Source: Enterococcus sp. DIV0660C
Lineage (GTDB): Bacteria; Bacillota; Bacilli; Lactobacillales; Enterococcaceae
Reading direction: 5' to 3'
NCBI RefSeq assembly: GCF_017316125.1
Contig: NZ_JAFLWA010000020.1
Coordinates: 43,082-107,081, forward strand
Length of the DNA: 64,000 nucleotides
The position numbers were made by a program, and so were the translations under genes. Positions 25,261 through 33,999 of the stretch are shown piece by piece (within the stretch, counting starts at the first letter, position 1; each line of letters opens with the position of its first letter). The notes under the pieces were generated by a model. That model worked only from the letters and a program-made list of their open reading frames with translations, made no database searches and was not told the origin of the DNA.

Positions 25261-26586
25261 TTAACTTAACTCTGGCCAGAATTCTTTGTTTGCTTTGTGA
25301 AGTTCATCTAAAACTTTTTTACCCACCGTATAGTTAGGAATTGTTTTGTTTAACATAACTGCTTCTAATGCGGTTTGATAAGAACCTGACAAAGCTGCAT
25401 CGACTGTCATTTTTTCGTAAGCTTTCTGCATCTCCATCAGTCCTTTTTGGAAAGTTGGTATGTGTCCGATGGTAATTGTTTCTGCCCCCATGCTTCCAAC
25501 ATATGCCGGAACTTCGATCACTGCTTCTGGATCAAAATTTGCGATTGATCCCTGGTTTTTTTTATTGACTGTAAAGCGTTCGCGCGTGTTATGGATAATA
25601 GCATACGCAATATCCACAATATAATTTCCATGAACACCTGCGTGCAAGCTTGAATCTTTGGCGCTGCCATTAGCAATCACGCGACGACATTCTTCATAAA
25701 TTCGTTTTTCACGACCTTGCATCACATAATCGCCACGAGTAAATGAGGGATCATCATGTGCAATCATTTCATCTGGTGTTAAATAATACTGCAAGTAACA
25801 ATTTGGGAAATATTCCGGGAACCGTTTGAATAAGCTAATCATCTGGCGATAGGTATCAATCCAATACTGATCTTCTTTCGTTTCATCATTTGATTGTAAT
25901 AGTGTATCAATTTTACCAGAAAGAACGTCTTCTCTTAAGATTGGTAAAAGGTCGGTTCCTTTCTCATCAATGATATTCGTCCACCATCCAAAGTGGTTCA
26001 TTCCAAAATACTTAAATGTTAAGTCACGTAAATCTTTGTTGAAATACTTGGCTATCGCGCCTTCAATCGAAATCGGCATATCACAAATACACAATACATT
26101 TGCATCAGGAAATTCTCGATAGATCGCTTCAGAAAGAATAGCTTCTGGATTTGTGTAATTGAGAATCCAAGCTTTTGGACAAATTTCTTTTACCTTTCGA
26201 ATAATTTCTAACACTGCTGGAATCACACGCATGGCAAATGAAAATCCACCTAGTCCACAAGTTTCTTGCCCAACGACACCATTGTTAAGACAAATTTTTT
26301 CATCAATTGCACGTTGCTTATTCAAGCCTGGTCTAATTTGCATAAATAAGAAATCAGCATTCACTAACGCTTCATCAATATTTGTTGTATAACTAACTAT
26401 CACTTTTGAACCTAATTCCTGATAGTACATTTTCGTATATTGACCAAGTAGTGAAACTCTTTCTTCATCAATATCATATAAAACTAATTCGCTTAGATTC
26501 AATTCTTCCGCACGTTTTCGTAAAACCTCTAAAATTCCTGGTGATTGTGTTGAACCTCCACCAATCATTACAAATTTATTTCCCAC
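25261..26586 (-). CDS. GH4 6-phospho-alpha-glucosidase
   Basis: A 441-residue NAD- and Mn-dependent glycoside hydrolase of family 4. Seen are the Rossmann motif 'MIGGGSTQSPGIL', 'QIRPGLNKQRAIDE', 'NYTNPEAIL' and the metal cysteine in 'CICDMP'. The CDMP version of the cysteine motif is the one associated with 6-phospho-alpha-glucosidases (MalH/GlvA/AglB type). It hydrolyses alpha-glucoside phosphates such as maltose 6'-phosphate delivered by the PTS EIIBC upstream (22-bp spacing). It is the last gene of the chbG-EIIBC-GH4 operon. Confidence 0.85.
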   Translation of the reverse strand: MGNKFVMIGGGSTQSPGILEVLRKRAEELNLSELVLYDIDEERVSLLGQYTKMYYQELGSKVIVSYTTNIDEALVNADFLFMQIRPGLNKQRAIDEKICLNNGVVGQETCGLGGFSFAMRVIPAVLEIIRKVKEICPKAWILNYTNPEAILSEAIYREFPDANVLCICDMPISIEGAIAKYFNKDLRDLTFKYFGMNHFGWWTNIIDEKGTDLLPILREDVLSGKIDTLLQSNDETKEDQYWIDTYRQMISLFKRFPEYFPNCYLQYYLTPDEMIAHDDPSFTRGDYVMQGREKRIYEECRRVIANGSAKDSSLHAGVHGNYIVDIAYAIIHNTRERFTVNKKNQGSIANFDPEAVIEVPAYVGSMGAETITIGHIPTFQKGLMEMQKAYEKMTVDAALSGSYQTALEAVMLNKTIPNYTVGKKVLDELHKANKEFWPELS

Positions 26587-26607
26587 TGTTGTTCTCCTCC
26601 ATTTATT

Positions 26608-28173
26608 TTAATTATTAATTTCTTTTAGATGCGTCACATACGCTTCTACTTTTTCACGTTCTTCTTCAACACCCATCCCAATAATGATCTGGATATGCTT
26701 TCCTTTATCTACAATACCTGACGCCTTCACTTTTTGTTTCAGTAAATCGATGTCAACTTTTTGTTCATCTTTTACATCCACTCGTAGACGCGTATAGCAG
26801 TTAACGATACTTTCAATATTTTCCGCACCACCTAAACCAGCAACAATTATCTGTGTTTGTGGCTCAAATTCACTATCGAGACCTGTTGTAACAACTGTTT
26901 CATCAAGTCCTGCAAGCTGAGTTTCACTTTTCTCGCGTCCTAAAGTCGGAATATCTAAACGAATAATCAATTGCTTAAATACGATATATTCCAAGACTGC
27001 CGTTGCAAAAAACATAATAGGGATCAAATATTGATGCCCGAGACGACTTGGAAATGCAAAGCTGTTGATAATCATGTTGATACCTGTATCAAATTGAATA
27101 TTGATGCCCACTAAATTAGTGAAGAATAAGCTTAGTCCGTAAACAACTGAATGTGCTAACCACAAAACAGGCGACAAGAATAAAAATAAAAATTCTAATG
27201 GTTCTGTCACACCCGCCAAAAATGCCGTTGTAACCATTGGAATCAAAATGGCCGCAACTTTTTTACGATTCTCGATTCTGGCTGTTTTCCAAATAGCAAA
27301 AGCAATCCCGATAGGCAACGAAATCGAACCAAAATTAGACAGATAACCAATAGAGGGATGCATTGACGTGATTTGACTAGCATTTCCCAATTCTGCCAAC
27401 CAAATATTGTAAGCTCCTTCATACACTTGACCCGCAATTTCAGCGCTGCCCCCTAATGGTGTATAAAAAATCGGCATCCATAAGAAATGATGCAAGCCAA
27501 GTGGCAGCAATAAACGATTTAAGAAACCATAGAAGAAAAATCCGGCTGAGCCAGCAGTTGTCGTTGCCTTAACTAGGCTTTCAACGCCAAAATTGATTAT
27601 TGGCCAAACATAAGTGATTCCCATTGCAAACAAAATCGTAACAAATACAATCAATAAGTAAGCAGATTTTGTCCCAGAATAAGGCGAAAGATACCGGTGC
27701 AATTTAACCTCACCAAATCGATTAACCATCCAACCAACCATAACTCCTAATGAGATTCCTAAAAAGACTCCCATGTCCGTAACTTGAATCCCGAAAACCA
27801 TTCCTTGACCAGTCCCATAAAGACCTTGCTCACCTGCGATTGCTAAGCGATCGGTTATTGTTAACCATGAATTGTTTGCGTATAAAAAAATCAAGTAAGT
27901 AATAATTCCTAAAATGGCGGCATCCGTTTTGAACTTTGGCTTTGCCAAAGCTGCAGCAATTCCCACACAAAAAATCGCACTTAGCTGGCCAATCATACCT
28001 GAAGACAAAATATTAAATACAAAATTCCCGACATCTTTGGTAAAAGTTGGCATCATCTCAAGTTTTAAGATCGCACAGACAGACAAAATAATTCCTGTAA
28101 CAGCCATGAACATCACTGGTTGGATAATTGCCTTAGAAAAGACACTAGCCGATTTCATAACTTTCTCTTTCAT
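26608..28173 (-). CDS. PTS alpha-glucoside-family EIICB without an EIIA domain
   Basis: A 521-residue permease. The N-terminal EIIC domain has 'LLLPLGLHHFLWMPIFYTPLGG' and 'GVTEPLEFLFLFLSP'. The C-terminal EIIB domain (about 440-521) has the phosphocysteine in 'SIVNCYTRLRVDV'. It resembles AglA/MalB/GlvC alpha-glucoside transporters. No EIIA is fused or adjacent, so phosphate must come in trans, for example from the EIIA of the EIICBA encoded at 22.2-24.1 kb. It is co-transcribed with the GH4 enzyme, which fixes the likely substrate class as alpha-glucosides. Confidence 0.85.
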   Translation of the reverse strand: MKEKVMKSASVFSKAIIQPVMFMAVTGIILSVCAILKLEMMPTFTKDVGNFVFNILSSGMIGQLSAIFCVGIAAALAKPKFKTDAAILGIITYLIFLYANNSWLTITDRLAIAGEQGLYGTGQGMVFGIQVTDMGVFLGISLGVMVGWMVNRFGEVKLHRYLSPYSGTKSAYLLIVFVTILFAMGITYVWPIINFGVESLVKATTTAGSAGFFFYGFLNRLLLPLGLHHFLWMPIFYTPLGGSAEIAGQVYEGAYNIWLAELGNASQITSMHPSIGYLSNFGSISLPIGIAFAIWKTARIENRKKVAAILIPMVTTAFLAGVTEPLEFLFLFLSPVLWLAHSVVYGLSLFFTNLVGINIQFDTGINMIINSFAFPSRLGHQYLIPIMFFATAVLEYIVFKQLIIRLDIPTLGREKSETQLAGLDETVVTTGLDSEFEPQTQIIVAGLGGAENIESIVNCYTRLRVDVKDEQKVDIDLLKQKVKASGIVDKGKHIQIIIGMGVEEEREKVEAYVTHLKEINN

Positions 28174-28219
28174 TCTATTTCTCCTTTTTTAATTTGGCTT
28201 TATGCAACTAAATTACGTG

Positions 28220-29032
28220 CTAATTGACAATCAAGTGATCTGTCGAGACCTCTTGATAATTACAAAGCGTGATCTCTTGCTCATCCAATAGATTTTTTAA
28301 TTGTTCAGCACACAAAATAGCAACTTCTTTGGTTCGTTGAAGATGAAAACTTGAGCCAAAGTATAACGACTCATCAACAAATGCCGGGTGAACCATCAAT
28401 TCAGTTACCGCATCATCCTCTACCTGCTCCAATACTGATTGGATTTCAACTAAACAAGCAGTCATATTTTCAGCAAACGGTTGCTTCAGATCACGAATCG
28501 CAGGATAATTCATCAAGTCGAGAAATCCACTGATATTTTTTTGATAAGGTAACTTGATTTGTTTTTCCAAATCAAATGCATTTCGAAAGCATAGCTGATA
28601 TTTCTCAGCAATTTTTTTCGTAATCGCTAAATTTTCTGGGAATGTGTGCACATGATGATGGCTATCTAAATGAGTTAATTTCAACCCGTTTTCCAACAAG
28701 TACTCGATTTGACTTGACCATTCATGGAAAATCTCTTCCTCTTTCATAAGCGAACGATTTTTTTTATAATCTTCCAAATGATAAAATTGTCCTTCTTCAT
28801 TTGTTAATGAGGTTGCAAGTGTCAATGGTTGGCCACAAGTCAACACTAGATGCCCACCTACGCCAAGTCCCTGATTCGCTTTTGCAAGCCGGATTGCTTC
28901 CTCTCTTCCTGGCATGTTCGCCATCAGAGTAGTCGAAGTTAGTGCTCCATCTTGATACGCTTTGATAATGCCTGCGTTGACAGCTGCAGAATAACCAAAA
29001 TCATCTGCATTGATAATTACTTTTTTCATACT
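28220..29032 (-). CDS. chbG: ChbG/YdjC-family carbohydrate deacetylase (second copy)
   Basis: A 270-residue YdjC/ChbG-family protein with 'IINADDFGYSAAVN', 'GGHLVLTCGQPL', 'HLDSHHHVHTFPEN' and 'ELMVHPAFVD', all metal-site motifs. It starts at 29032 behind AGAAGGAT; a longer frame is rejected. It differs clearly from the copy at 12.7 kb. It leads the operon with an alpha-glucoside PTS and a GH4 enzyme, an unexpected partner for a chito-oligosaccharide deacetylase, so the imported sugar may be acetylated. Confidence 0.8.
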   Translation of the reverse strand, partial: SMKKVIINADDFGYSAAVNAGIIKAYQDGALTSTTLMANMPGREEAIRLAKANQGLGVGGHLVLTCGQPLTLATSLTNEEGQFYHLEDYKKNRSLMKEEEIFHEWSSQIEYLLENGLKLTHLDSHHHVHTFPENLAITKKIAEKYQLCFRNAFDLEKQIKLPYQKNISGFLDLMNYPAIRDLKQPFAENMTACLVEIQSVLEQVEDDAVTELMVHPAFVDESLYFGSSFHLQRTKEVAILCAEQLKNLLDEQEITLCNYQEVSTDHLIVN

Positions 29033-29093
29033 TATCCTTCTTTCATCAAAGAAAATAGATTCATACAATTGTATTTGCTTTCTTTATAGCCAT

Positions 29094-29127
29094 AGTATAG
29101 TATCTTAATAAAGCGCATACAACGCTT
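29094..29127 (-). promoter_or_regulatory. Promoter and operator-like repeat of the chbG-PTS-GH4 operon
   Basis: On the minus strand TTGTAT (29122-29117) and TATACT (29099-29094) have a 17-bp spacer. AAGCG...CGCTT (29111-29127) is an inverted repeat centred on the -35 box, a likely site for the divergent RpiR regulator or for CcpA. Confidence 0.65.
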
Positions 29128-29187
29128 ATTTAACAGGTTGATTTCGTTTTCACACACTGAAAATATTTTCAAGAGAGGGACTATTCA

Positions 29188-29904
29188 ATGACCAAAATTT
29201 ATTATCTTAATCGTTTATTTCCAAACAATTCATTTCATTCGGACGATGAACGAATGATTGAAAAAATTGTCGAAGCAATCCATAGTAATGAAGACTTAGA
29301 TATTCGCAACATTGCCAAGATCAATTACACCTCTCCTTCCTCAATCAGTCGTCTAGCTAAACGAGCAGGATTTAATAATTTCAAAGAACTTATTTTTTTT
29401 CTTTCCAATAAGTTTTCTGCCTCTTCAGTCAATCAAATCGAAGAACTTTCTTTTGTGACAACTAATCATGGGTGGGAAAAAATTGATTGTTACTTCAATG
29501 AAGCTTTTTCTGAGAGAAAGATTTATCTATTTGGCGAGGGATTTTGCCAGTTTCTCGTTGATTATACTTACCGAAAATTATTATTAAAAAAAATTTATGC
29601 AATCGACTTAGAGGGAGTGGAAATTAGCCTTGTTACTGACGAAACCCCACACACCTTGATTACTTTTTCTCAATCTGGTGAAAATCAAAATGGTTTGATC
29701 AAAATGAAAGAGTGTAAAAATTACGGTGGACACGTTATCACGATCACGGCTAACGAAAACAGTAGCTATGCTAAAAAAGGAGATCTCTCGTTTCTGGTCG
29801 AAAGTGGTACTGCTGACTCTGGACCAGAAAATCAACAACTTAATTATTTTTTCGGTAATGCTTTAAATTTGATTGAGTATCTGATTGCCCGTTATGCCAA
29901 TTGA
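29188..29904 (+). CDS. RpiR-family transcriptional regulator
   Basis: A 238-residue regulator with an N-terminal RpiR helix-turn-helix domain (residues about 1-75, 'NIAKINYTSPSSISRLAKRAGFNNFKEL') and a C-terminal SIS sugar-phosphate-binding domain ('LITFSQSGENQNGLIKMKECKNYGGHVITITA'). It is divergent from the chbG-PTS-GH4 operon, with an inverted repeat between them, so it probably senses the imported sugar phosphate and controls that operon. The start has AAGAGAGGG upstream. Confidence 0.85.
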   Translation: MTKIYYLNRLFPNNSFHSDDERMIEKIVEAIHSNEDLDIRNIAKINYTSPSSISRLAKRAGFNNFKELIFFLSNKFSASSVNQIEELSFVTTNHGWEKIDCYFNEAFSERKIYLFGEGFCQFLVDYTYRKLLLKKIYAIDLEGVEISLVTDETPHTLITFSQSGENQNGLIKMKECKNYGGHVITITANENSSYAKKGDLSFLVESGTADSGPENQQLNYFFGNALNLIEYLIARYAN

Positions 29905-29973
29905 TAACATTCTAAATTCTCTACTGTTTCTTGTTATTGGATCAACACATCGAATTTTACCAATCAATGATGC

Positions 29974-30062
29974 AAAAAAGGACGTTAATCTTGTACTGAC
30001 CGCCAAAATGTTAGATTTTTAGTCTATCTTTTTGGAGTGGTACATCTCTTTACGTCCTTTTT
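29974..30062. other. 89-nt long imperfect hairpin, possible bidirectional terminator, MITE remnant or sRNA
   Basis: A single extended hairpin with outer arms AAAAAAGGACGT and ACGTCCTTTTTT and further pairing inwards (CTTGTAC with GTACATC; CCAAAATGTTAGATT with TCTATCTTTTTGG). T runs on either strand make it a terminator for both the RpiR gene and the GH16 gene. It is much longer than the other terminators here. Confidence 0.55.
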
Positions 30063-30129
30063 CGTATATCCTTTTTATTTTGCCATTCTTTCAAATTTCA
30101 TAACAAAAGCAGAATTTATTTTTGCATTT

Positions 30130-31521
30130 TTAGTCAATCATTTGCCATTGGCTTCTCCAAGCACCAGCATGAATAGGGCTACATTCAAGATAACCTAGAT
30201 TATTTTCTATATGGATTACTTGCGTCGGTTTCCAACGATTCACGAACCGAGTGTAATTACCAACTGTTTCTTTTTTCCACTGTGCGCTGTAATACGTTTC
30301 TGGCACTACACCGTGTTCGACATATCCTTTTTGATGCTCATTGTGTAGCAACTCATTTGTCTTTGTATTTTTAATCAGAAAATACTCACCTTTAGGAATT
30401 ATTTGCCATCTTTCAAGATTTTCATTTGTCGTTGACAGAATCACCTTGTCTGATTCAGTAGCTAAACTAAGAAATTCGCCTGTCTCACGATTTTTAATTC
30501 CTTGATTTGGTATATCATAGCCAGCATCTTTTTTATAAACCCGTACATAATCAATTGCCCATTCTTTAGGATAAACCTCATTGTGTTTTCCTGATCCTGC
30601 GTCTGTGTATATATTTAAAATCATCCCCATTGGATAATCGGGTGCTTGATTAATTGTCCTGAATAATTGACCATCAAAGTAAAATTTAAGTGAACCAGGT
30701 TCCCATTCCATACCATAAGTATGGAATTCATTCGTTAAGCTATCTATTCCAACTTCTCCTGGAACCACAGCTTCTGTACCGCCAATTGTTGCTGTTGTAC
30801 TATCTGTCCACGATCTTGAAAAGAACGGGTCATTCCAACCATATGTGCATACTTGCCATAAGCCTTTCTGGCGATTGGCTTCTGTAACGTTCTTTGTTCC
30901 AACTGGTCGCTGAACATTTTCACTGTAATCAAAAAAAGTTTCAATGATATCAATTTCGCCTGTTTCTCTTGAATTTTCCCAATCATTCGTATCATTTTGC
31001 ATACCAACTAACCACCATGCCTGATGGCCGCCACCACTACTATTTGATAATTTTGCTCGGATTTCAAAATAACCATATGTCGTTGCATACCCACCAGTTT
31101 TCTCATCCCCCAGCATTTCATTTTCAGGTGAGATAGGAGACATCAGTTTCTTACTGCCACTAAAATTATGAATCCAGTTTTTATTAAATGATTGAATTGC
31201 ACTGGATTTGACACCTGTTGTTCCGTATCCATAATTATCCTTATCTAGTGTTGGCGCCCAAGCTTTTTGATCTGGTTGGATGGACTCAATCAATTTTCCT
31301 TCTTCAAAGCGATAATTCGCTTTAGCATCATTCGGATCATCTGCCCAATGTTCCAAATATTTGTCATTCCATTTTGATCGATCTAAAGTTGGTCCATTGA
31401 ATTCATCGTGAAAATCTAGTGTATATCCGTTTTTTTCTGGAATTTGTTCTTCTGCTTCTACCACTTTTCCTAAACTCAATCCAACACTTGCCACAGCCAG
31501 TACACAAACTAACTTTCTCAT
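30130..31521 (-). CDS. Secreted GH16 beta-glucanase-type hydrolase with C-terminal beta-trefoil-like region
   Basis: A 463-residue extracellular enzyme. It has a signal peptide (residues about 1-23, ending VEAEE) and a GH16 catalytic domain with the diagnostic GEIDIIE motif, catalytic Glu at about 189 and 194 with Asp 191. Other GH16 elements are 'LDFHDEFNGPTLDRSKW', 'TTYGYFEIRAKL' and 'HTYGMEWEPGSLKFYFDG'. Residues about 340-463 look like a ricin-type carbohydrate-binding module ('WQIIPKGEYFLIKNTKTNELL', 'SQWQMID'). Target is probably a beta-1,3 or beta-1,3-1,4 glucan; family 16 includes others. The ATG at 31521 is preceded by AAAGGGG. Confidence 0.82.
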   Translation of the reverse strand: MRKLVCVLAVASVGLSLGKVVEAEEQIPEKNGYTLDFHDEFNGPTLDRSKWNDKYLEHWADDPNDAKANYRFEEGKLIESIQPDQKAWAPTLDKDNYGYGTTGVKSSAIQSFNKNWIHNFSGSKKLMSPISPENEMLGDEKTGGYATTYGYFEIRAKLSNSSGGGHQAWWLVGMQNDTNDWENSRETGEIDIIETFFDYSENVQRPVGTKNVTEANRQKGLWQVCTYGWNDPFFSRSWTDSTTATIGGTEAVVPGEVGIDSLTNEFHTYGMEWEPGSLKFYFDGQLFRTINQAPDYPMGMILNIYTDAGSGKHNEVYPKEWAIDYVRVYKKDAGYDIPNQGIKNRETGEFLSLATESDKVILSTTNENLERWQIIPKGEYFLIKNTKTNELLHNEHQKGYVEHGVVPETYYSAQWKKETVGNYTRFVNRWKPTQVIHIENNLGYLECSPIHAGAWRSQWQMID

Positions 31522-31665
31522 AAAAGAAACCCCTTTCATTTTTTGTTCAACCAAAGTGTAGCACAGCTTTTTAATTGACTAGCTTGTGATTTGTTATCAT
31601 GAATCTATTTTTATATTTTGAAAATAGTTGCAAGTTAAGAAGGAGCGTTTCATTCAACCCAAAAT

Positions 31666-31699
31666 AAAAAATACGATGCCCATAAGCATCGTATTTTTT
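31666..31699. terminator. Terminator of the peptide/ABC/insertase operon
   Basis: A 14-bp perfect stem (31666-31679 with 31686-31699) has A and T runs on both sides. It lies after the stop of the secreted 224-residue protein and before the GH16 gene, so it separates the two units. Confidence 0.8.
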
Positions 31700-31751
31700 A
31701 TTAAACATTTAGTCAAAAATTATAGAAGAACTACATTTTTTCGTTTTTCTA

Positions 31752-32426
31752 CTATAGAATAGCTGAGTGTTCATCGGTATAAATAGTATCATCATTTGTA
31801 CCAATAATTGGATCATGAATAATATCCCACATCGCACCAGCATATTTCAGTTGCGTAATTACTTGATATCCAGCAGGGGCATCCGCAATAGGTAATTGAG
31901 GATACTGTGCTAAAAGTTGACCATAATCAATTGTGATATGTGCATCTACACCACCTGAACCAATCCAAAATGAACTTGGTGCCTTAATAATCAATCGATC
32001 AGCATAGATTTCACAGTTCGCAGCAGTGATTTTTTCTTCAGCACCCATCCCTAAAATACCTGTAACTGAGATTTTCCCACTAATTCCTGAAACAAAACTT
32101 GGTACAGAAGCAGCATATTTAAATTCTTTAGGTAATTTGATTGTTAAAGCTGCCTCATCACCGTCAACGAAACCAAAATCTTCTGAATGATAATGTAAAG
32201 TCAAGCTACCAGTTCCGGGTACACCTTCAATATAAGGAGTCATCATTCCTTCTAGAGTACCTTTGGCAATACCAATGAGCGTTCTGGAATTTGTTGCTAC
32301 GCGATCATGCGTACTTACTTGATTTTCAGTAGATGATACTGCATCTGCAAAAGAGTTAACACTTCCTAAATTAGTTGCTAACAGTGTCGCACCTACTAAC
32401 ATAGTTGTTAAAATTTTTTTGTCCAT
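31752..32426 (-). CDS. Secreted protein of unknown function, last gene of the peptide operon
   Basis: A 224-residue protein with a clear Sec signal peptide (residues 1 to about 28, MDKK followed by a hydrophobic core and SFADA). The mature part of about 195 residues is rich in Gly, Ile, Thr and Ser and looks beta-rich ('GTGSLTLHYHSEDFGFVDGDEAALTIKLP', 'KISVTGILGMG', 'RLIIKAPSSFWIG'). There is no LPXTG motif, lipobox, WxL motif or C-terminal membrane helix, so it should be released or loosely bound. I do not recognise the family. It lies 19 bp after the YidC-like gene with a good AAGGAGAG site, so it belongs to the operon. Extracellular immunity, chaperone or effector roles are all possible. 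Confidence 0.7.
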   Translation of the reverse strand: MDKKILTTMLVGATLLATNLGSVNSFADAVSSTENQVSTHDRVATNSRTLIGIAKGTLEGMMTPYIEGVPGTGSLTLHYHSEDFGFVDGDEAALTIKLPKEFKYAASVPSFVSGISGKISVTGILGMGAEEKITAANCEIYADRLIIKAPSSFWIGSGGVDAHITIDYGQLLAQYPQLPIADAPAGYQVITQLKYAGAMWDIIHDPIIGTNDDTIYTDEHSAIL

Positions 32427-32445
32427 TCTATTCTCTCCTTAATGT

Positions 32446-33102
32446 TTATATTATTATTGGGTAAATATTTTTTATATAATATTTATAAGTACTACTAAAA
32501 GACGAATAAATATATTTCTCTAATAACATATTTTGTATTAAAAAATTAAAAATACTTGCATACCACCAATAAATGACGATTCCTACGTTGACTTTAAGTG
32601 AAAAGCGAAACATGATGATAGAGATAATCGTAGTTATAGCGATACTCAACCATTTTTCTTTTCTTGTACCTATTTTAGTTGCATTCAAGCACCCTACCAC
32701 TAAAAGTATGACTAAATAAATCATTGGAGCTACTATAGTCGCGTCTGGTTTTGAAACATTAAACCACAAATAAGGATAGTCTTTCATTTTGTGCAGTGCA
32801 TTTAAAAATGTTGCGATGATTACACCCTCAAAAACTATAGATGCAAAACTAAGCAAAGTACTTCCATTCCTCGAACAAGAATATACAACATTTAACTTCT
32901 CTAGATTCTCTAGTTTTGTACTTGTTGATTTCTGATATTGTGCTTGATTTTCTTTTATTATTTTTTTTAATAATTTATTTTTGTACCTGTAAACTCGGGT
33001 AGGTATCGTCAATGTTTTGACAAAAAAAGTGGTAATAAATATGGAAACAAGCGGTCCTAAATACTGATTAAGCCATTCTAAAATTGAGAATAAGATCAAC
33101 AT
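32446..33102 (-). CDS. Divergent YidC/Oxa1-family membrane insertase-like protein
   Basis: About 218 residues with five predicted membrane segments. The pattern follows the conserved YidC core. TM1 holds 'SIFITTFFVKTLTIP', equivalent to the 'VTILIRLLILPL' segment of SpoIIIJ, with Lys 29 replacing the groove Arg. A basic cytosolic hairpin (about residues 35-75) follows, then 'IVFEGVIIATFLNALHKM' and 'YPYLWFNVSKPDATIVAPMIY', and the last segment 'VIYWWYASIFNFLIQNMLL' matches 'SLYWVVGNLFMIAQTFLI'. It lacks the lipoprotein signal of Firmicute YidC. A TTG at 33123 would add 7 residues; the ATG at 33102 is preferred. It overlaps or abuts the ATPase gene, so it is part of the operon. Likely role: inserting or exporting the amphipathic peptides, or immunity (inference). 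Confidence 0.75.
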   Translation of the reverse strand: MLILFSILEWLNQYLGPLVSIFITTFFVKTLTIPTRVYRYKNKLLKKIIKENQAQYQKSTSTKLENLEKLNVVYSCSRNGSTLLSFASIVFEGVIIATFLNALHKMKDYPYLWFNVSKPDATIVAPMIYLVILLVVGCLNATKIGTRKEKWLSIAITTIISIIMFRFSLKVNVGIVIYWWYASIFNFLIQNMLLEKYIYSSFSSTYKYYIKNIYPIII

Positions 33103-33115
33103 ATCATCACTCACT

Positions 33116-33997
33116 CTAAACAACTAGATTTAAAATATCAGGATTGATTTTGATACTTTTGATTTCAACAGGTAATTCCGAGCTAAATTGCCGCACATAT
33201 TTCAAAACATCTTTTTTGTAACAAGTAAACTCTATACGATTTTCAGATAAATCAAAATCAAATAAATCTACTTTGTTTTTAGCAAAGTATTCTCCCAATA
33301 ATTCAATTTTTGTTTGTGGATAAGTTACCGTTACTTGAATAGGTTTCTTACTTTCTTCACTGGTTAGTAAGTTTTCTTCAGAAAAAACTATCTTTCCTTT
33401 ATTGATCAACAATACTTTATCTGCCAATGACTCAATCAATTGCCAGTCATGGGTAGAAACAATCATACTCACTTTTTTTCGTTTTAATTCCTTAAATAGA
33501 TTTACAAATTTAAACACTGTCTCTTCGTCTACTCCTGAAGTAGGCTCATCTAAAATTAAAAATTTAGGATCAAACAATAATGCTTGAGCTAAACTTAGTT
33601 TTTTTTTCATACCAAATGAGTAGTTTTTGATTAAGAGTCTATCCGGAACTTCCAAATTAACACGTCTAAATAAATCTGCTATTTCGTTTTTTCTTATTTT
33701 TTTCCCTTTGAGAGAAGCCATATATTTCATAAAATGTGGACCAGTAATTTGATTGTACAAAGCATCTGTATCAGGCATATAGCCAATAGAATCATATTTA
33801 TTCTTTGGTATATCAATTTCGCCACTAGTAGCATTTGAAACTTGGGCTACTATTTCTAATAATGTAGACTTTCCCGAACCGTTTTTGCCATTGATCATGA
33901 CGATTTCACCATCAGCTATTTCAAAATTTATATTTTTTAGTAAATGATGCTTTGAAATAGATTTATTTATATTTTTAATTGCTATTTTAGGGTTCAA
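33116..33997 (-). CDS. ABC transporter ATP-binding protein of the peptide operon
   Basis: A 293-residue ATPase. Walker A is GKNGSGKST near residue 38, the signature helix is the divergent 'YSFGMKKKLSLAQALLF', Walker B is 'FLILDEPTSGVDEE', and the switch His is in 'IVSTHDW'. This form (bacitracin/lantibiotic-immunity and PSM-exporter type) pairs with ABC-2 permeases such as the gene 2 bp upstream. The C-terminal ~80 residues form an additional domain typical of this subgroup. It should power export of, or self-protection from, the 68-residue peptides. Codon use is AT-rich like the rest of the cluster. Confidence 0.9.
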   Translation of the reverse strand: MNPKIAIKNINKSISKHHLLKNINFEIADGEIVMINGKNGSGKSTLLEIVAQVSNATSGEIDIPKNKYDSIGYMPDTDALYNQITGPHFMKYMASLKGKKIRKNEIADLFRRVNLEVPDRLLIKNYSFGMKKKLSLAQALLFDPKFLILDEPTSGVDEETVFKFVNLFKELKRKKVSMIVSTHDWQLIESLADKVLLINKGKIVFSEENLLTSEESKKPIQVTVTYPQTKIELLGEYFAKNKVDLFDFDLSENRIEFTCYKKDVLKYVRQFSSELPVEIKSIKINPDILNLVV

Positions 33998-33999
33998 GA

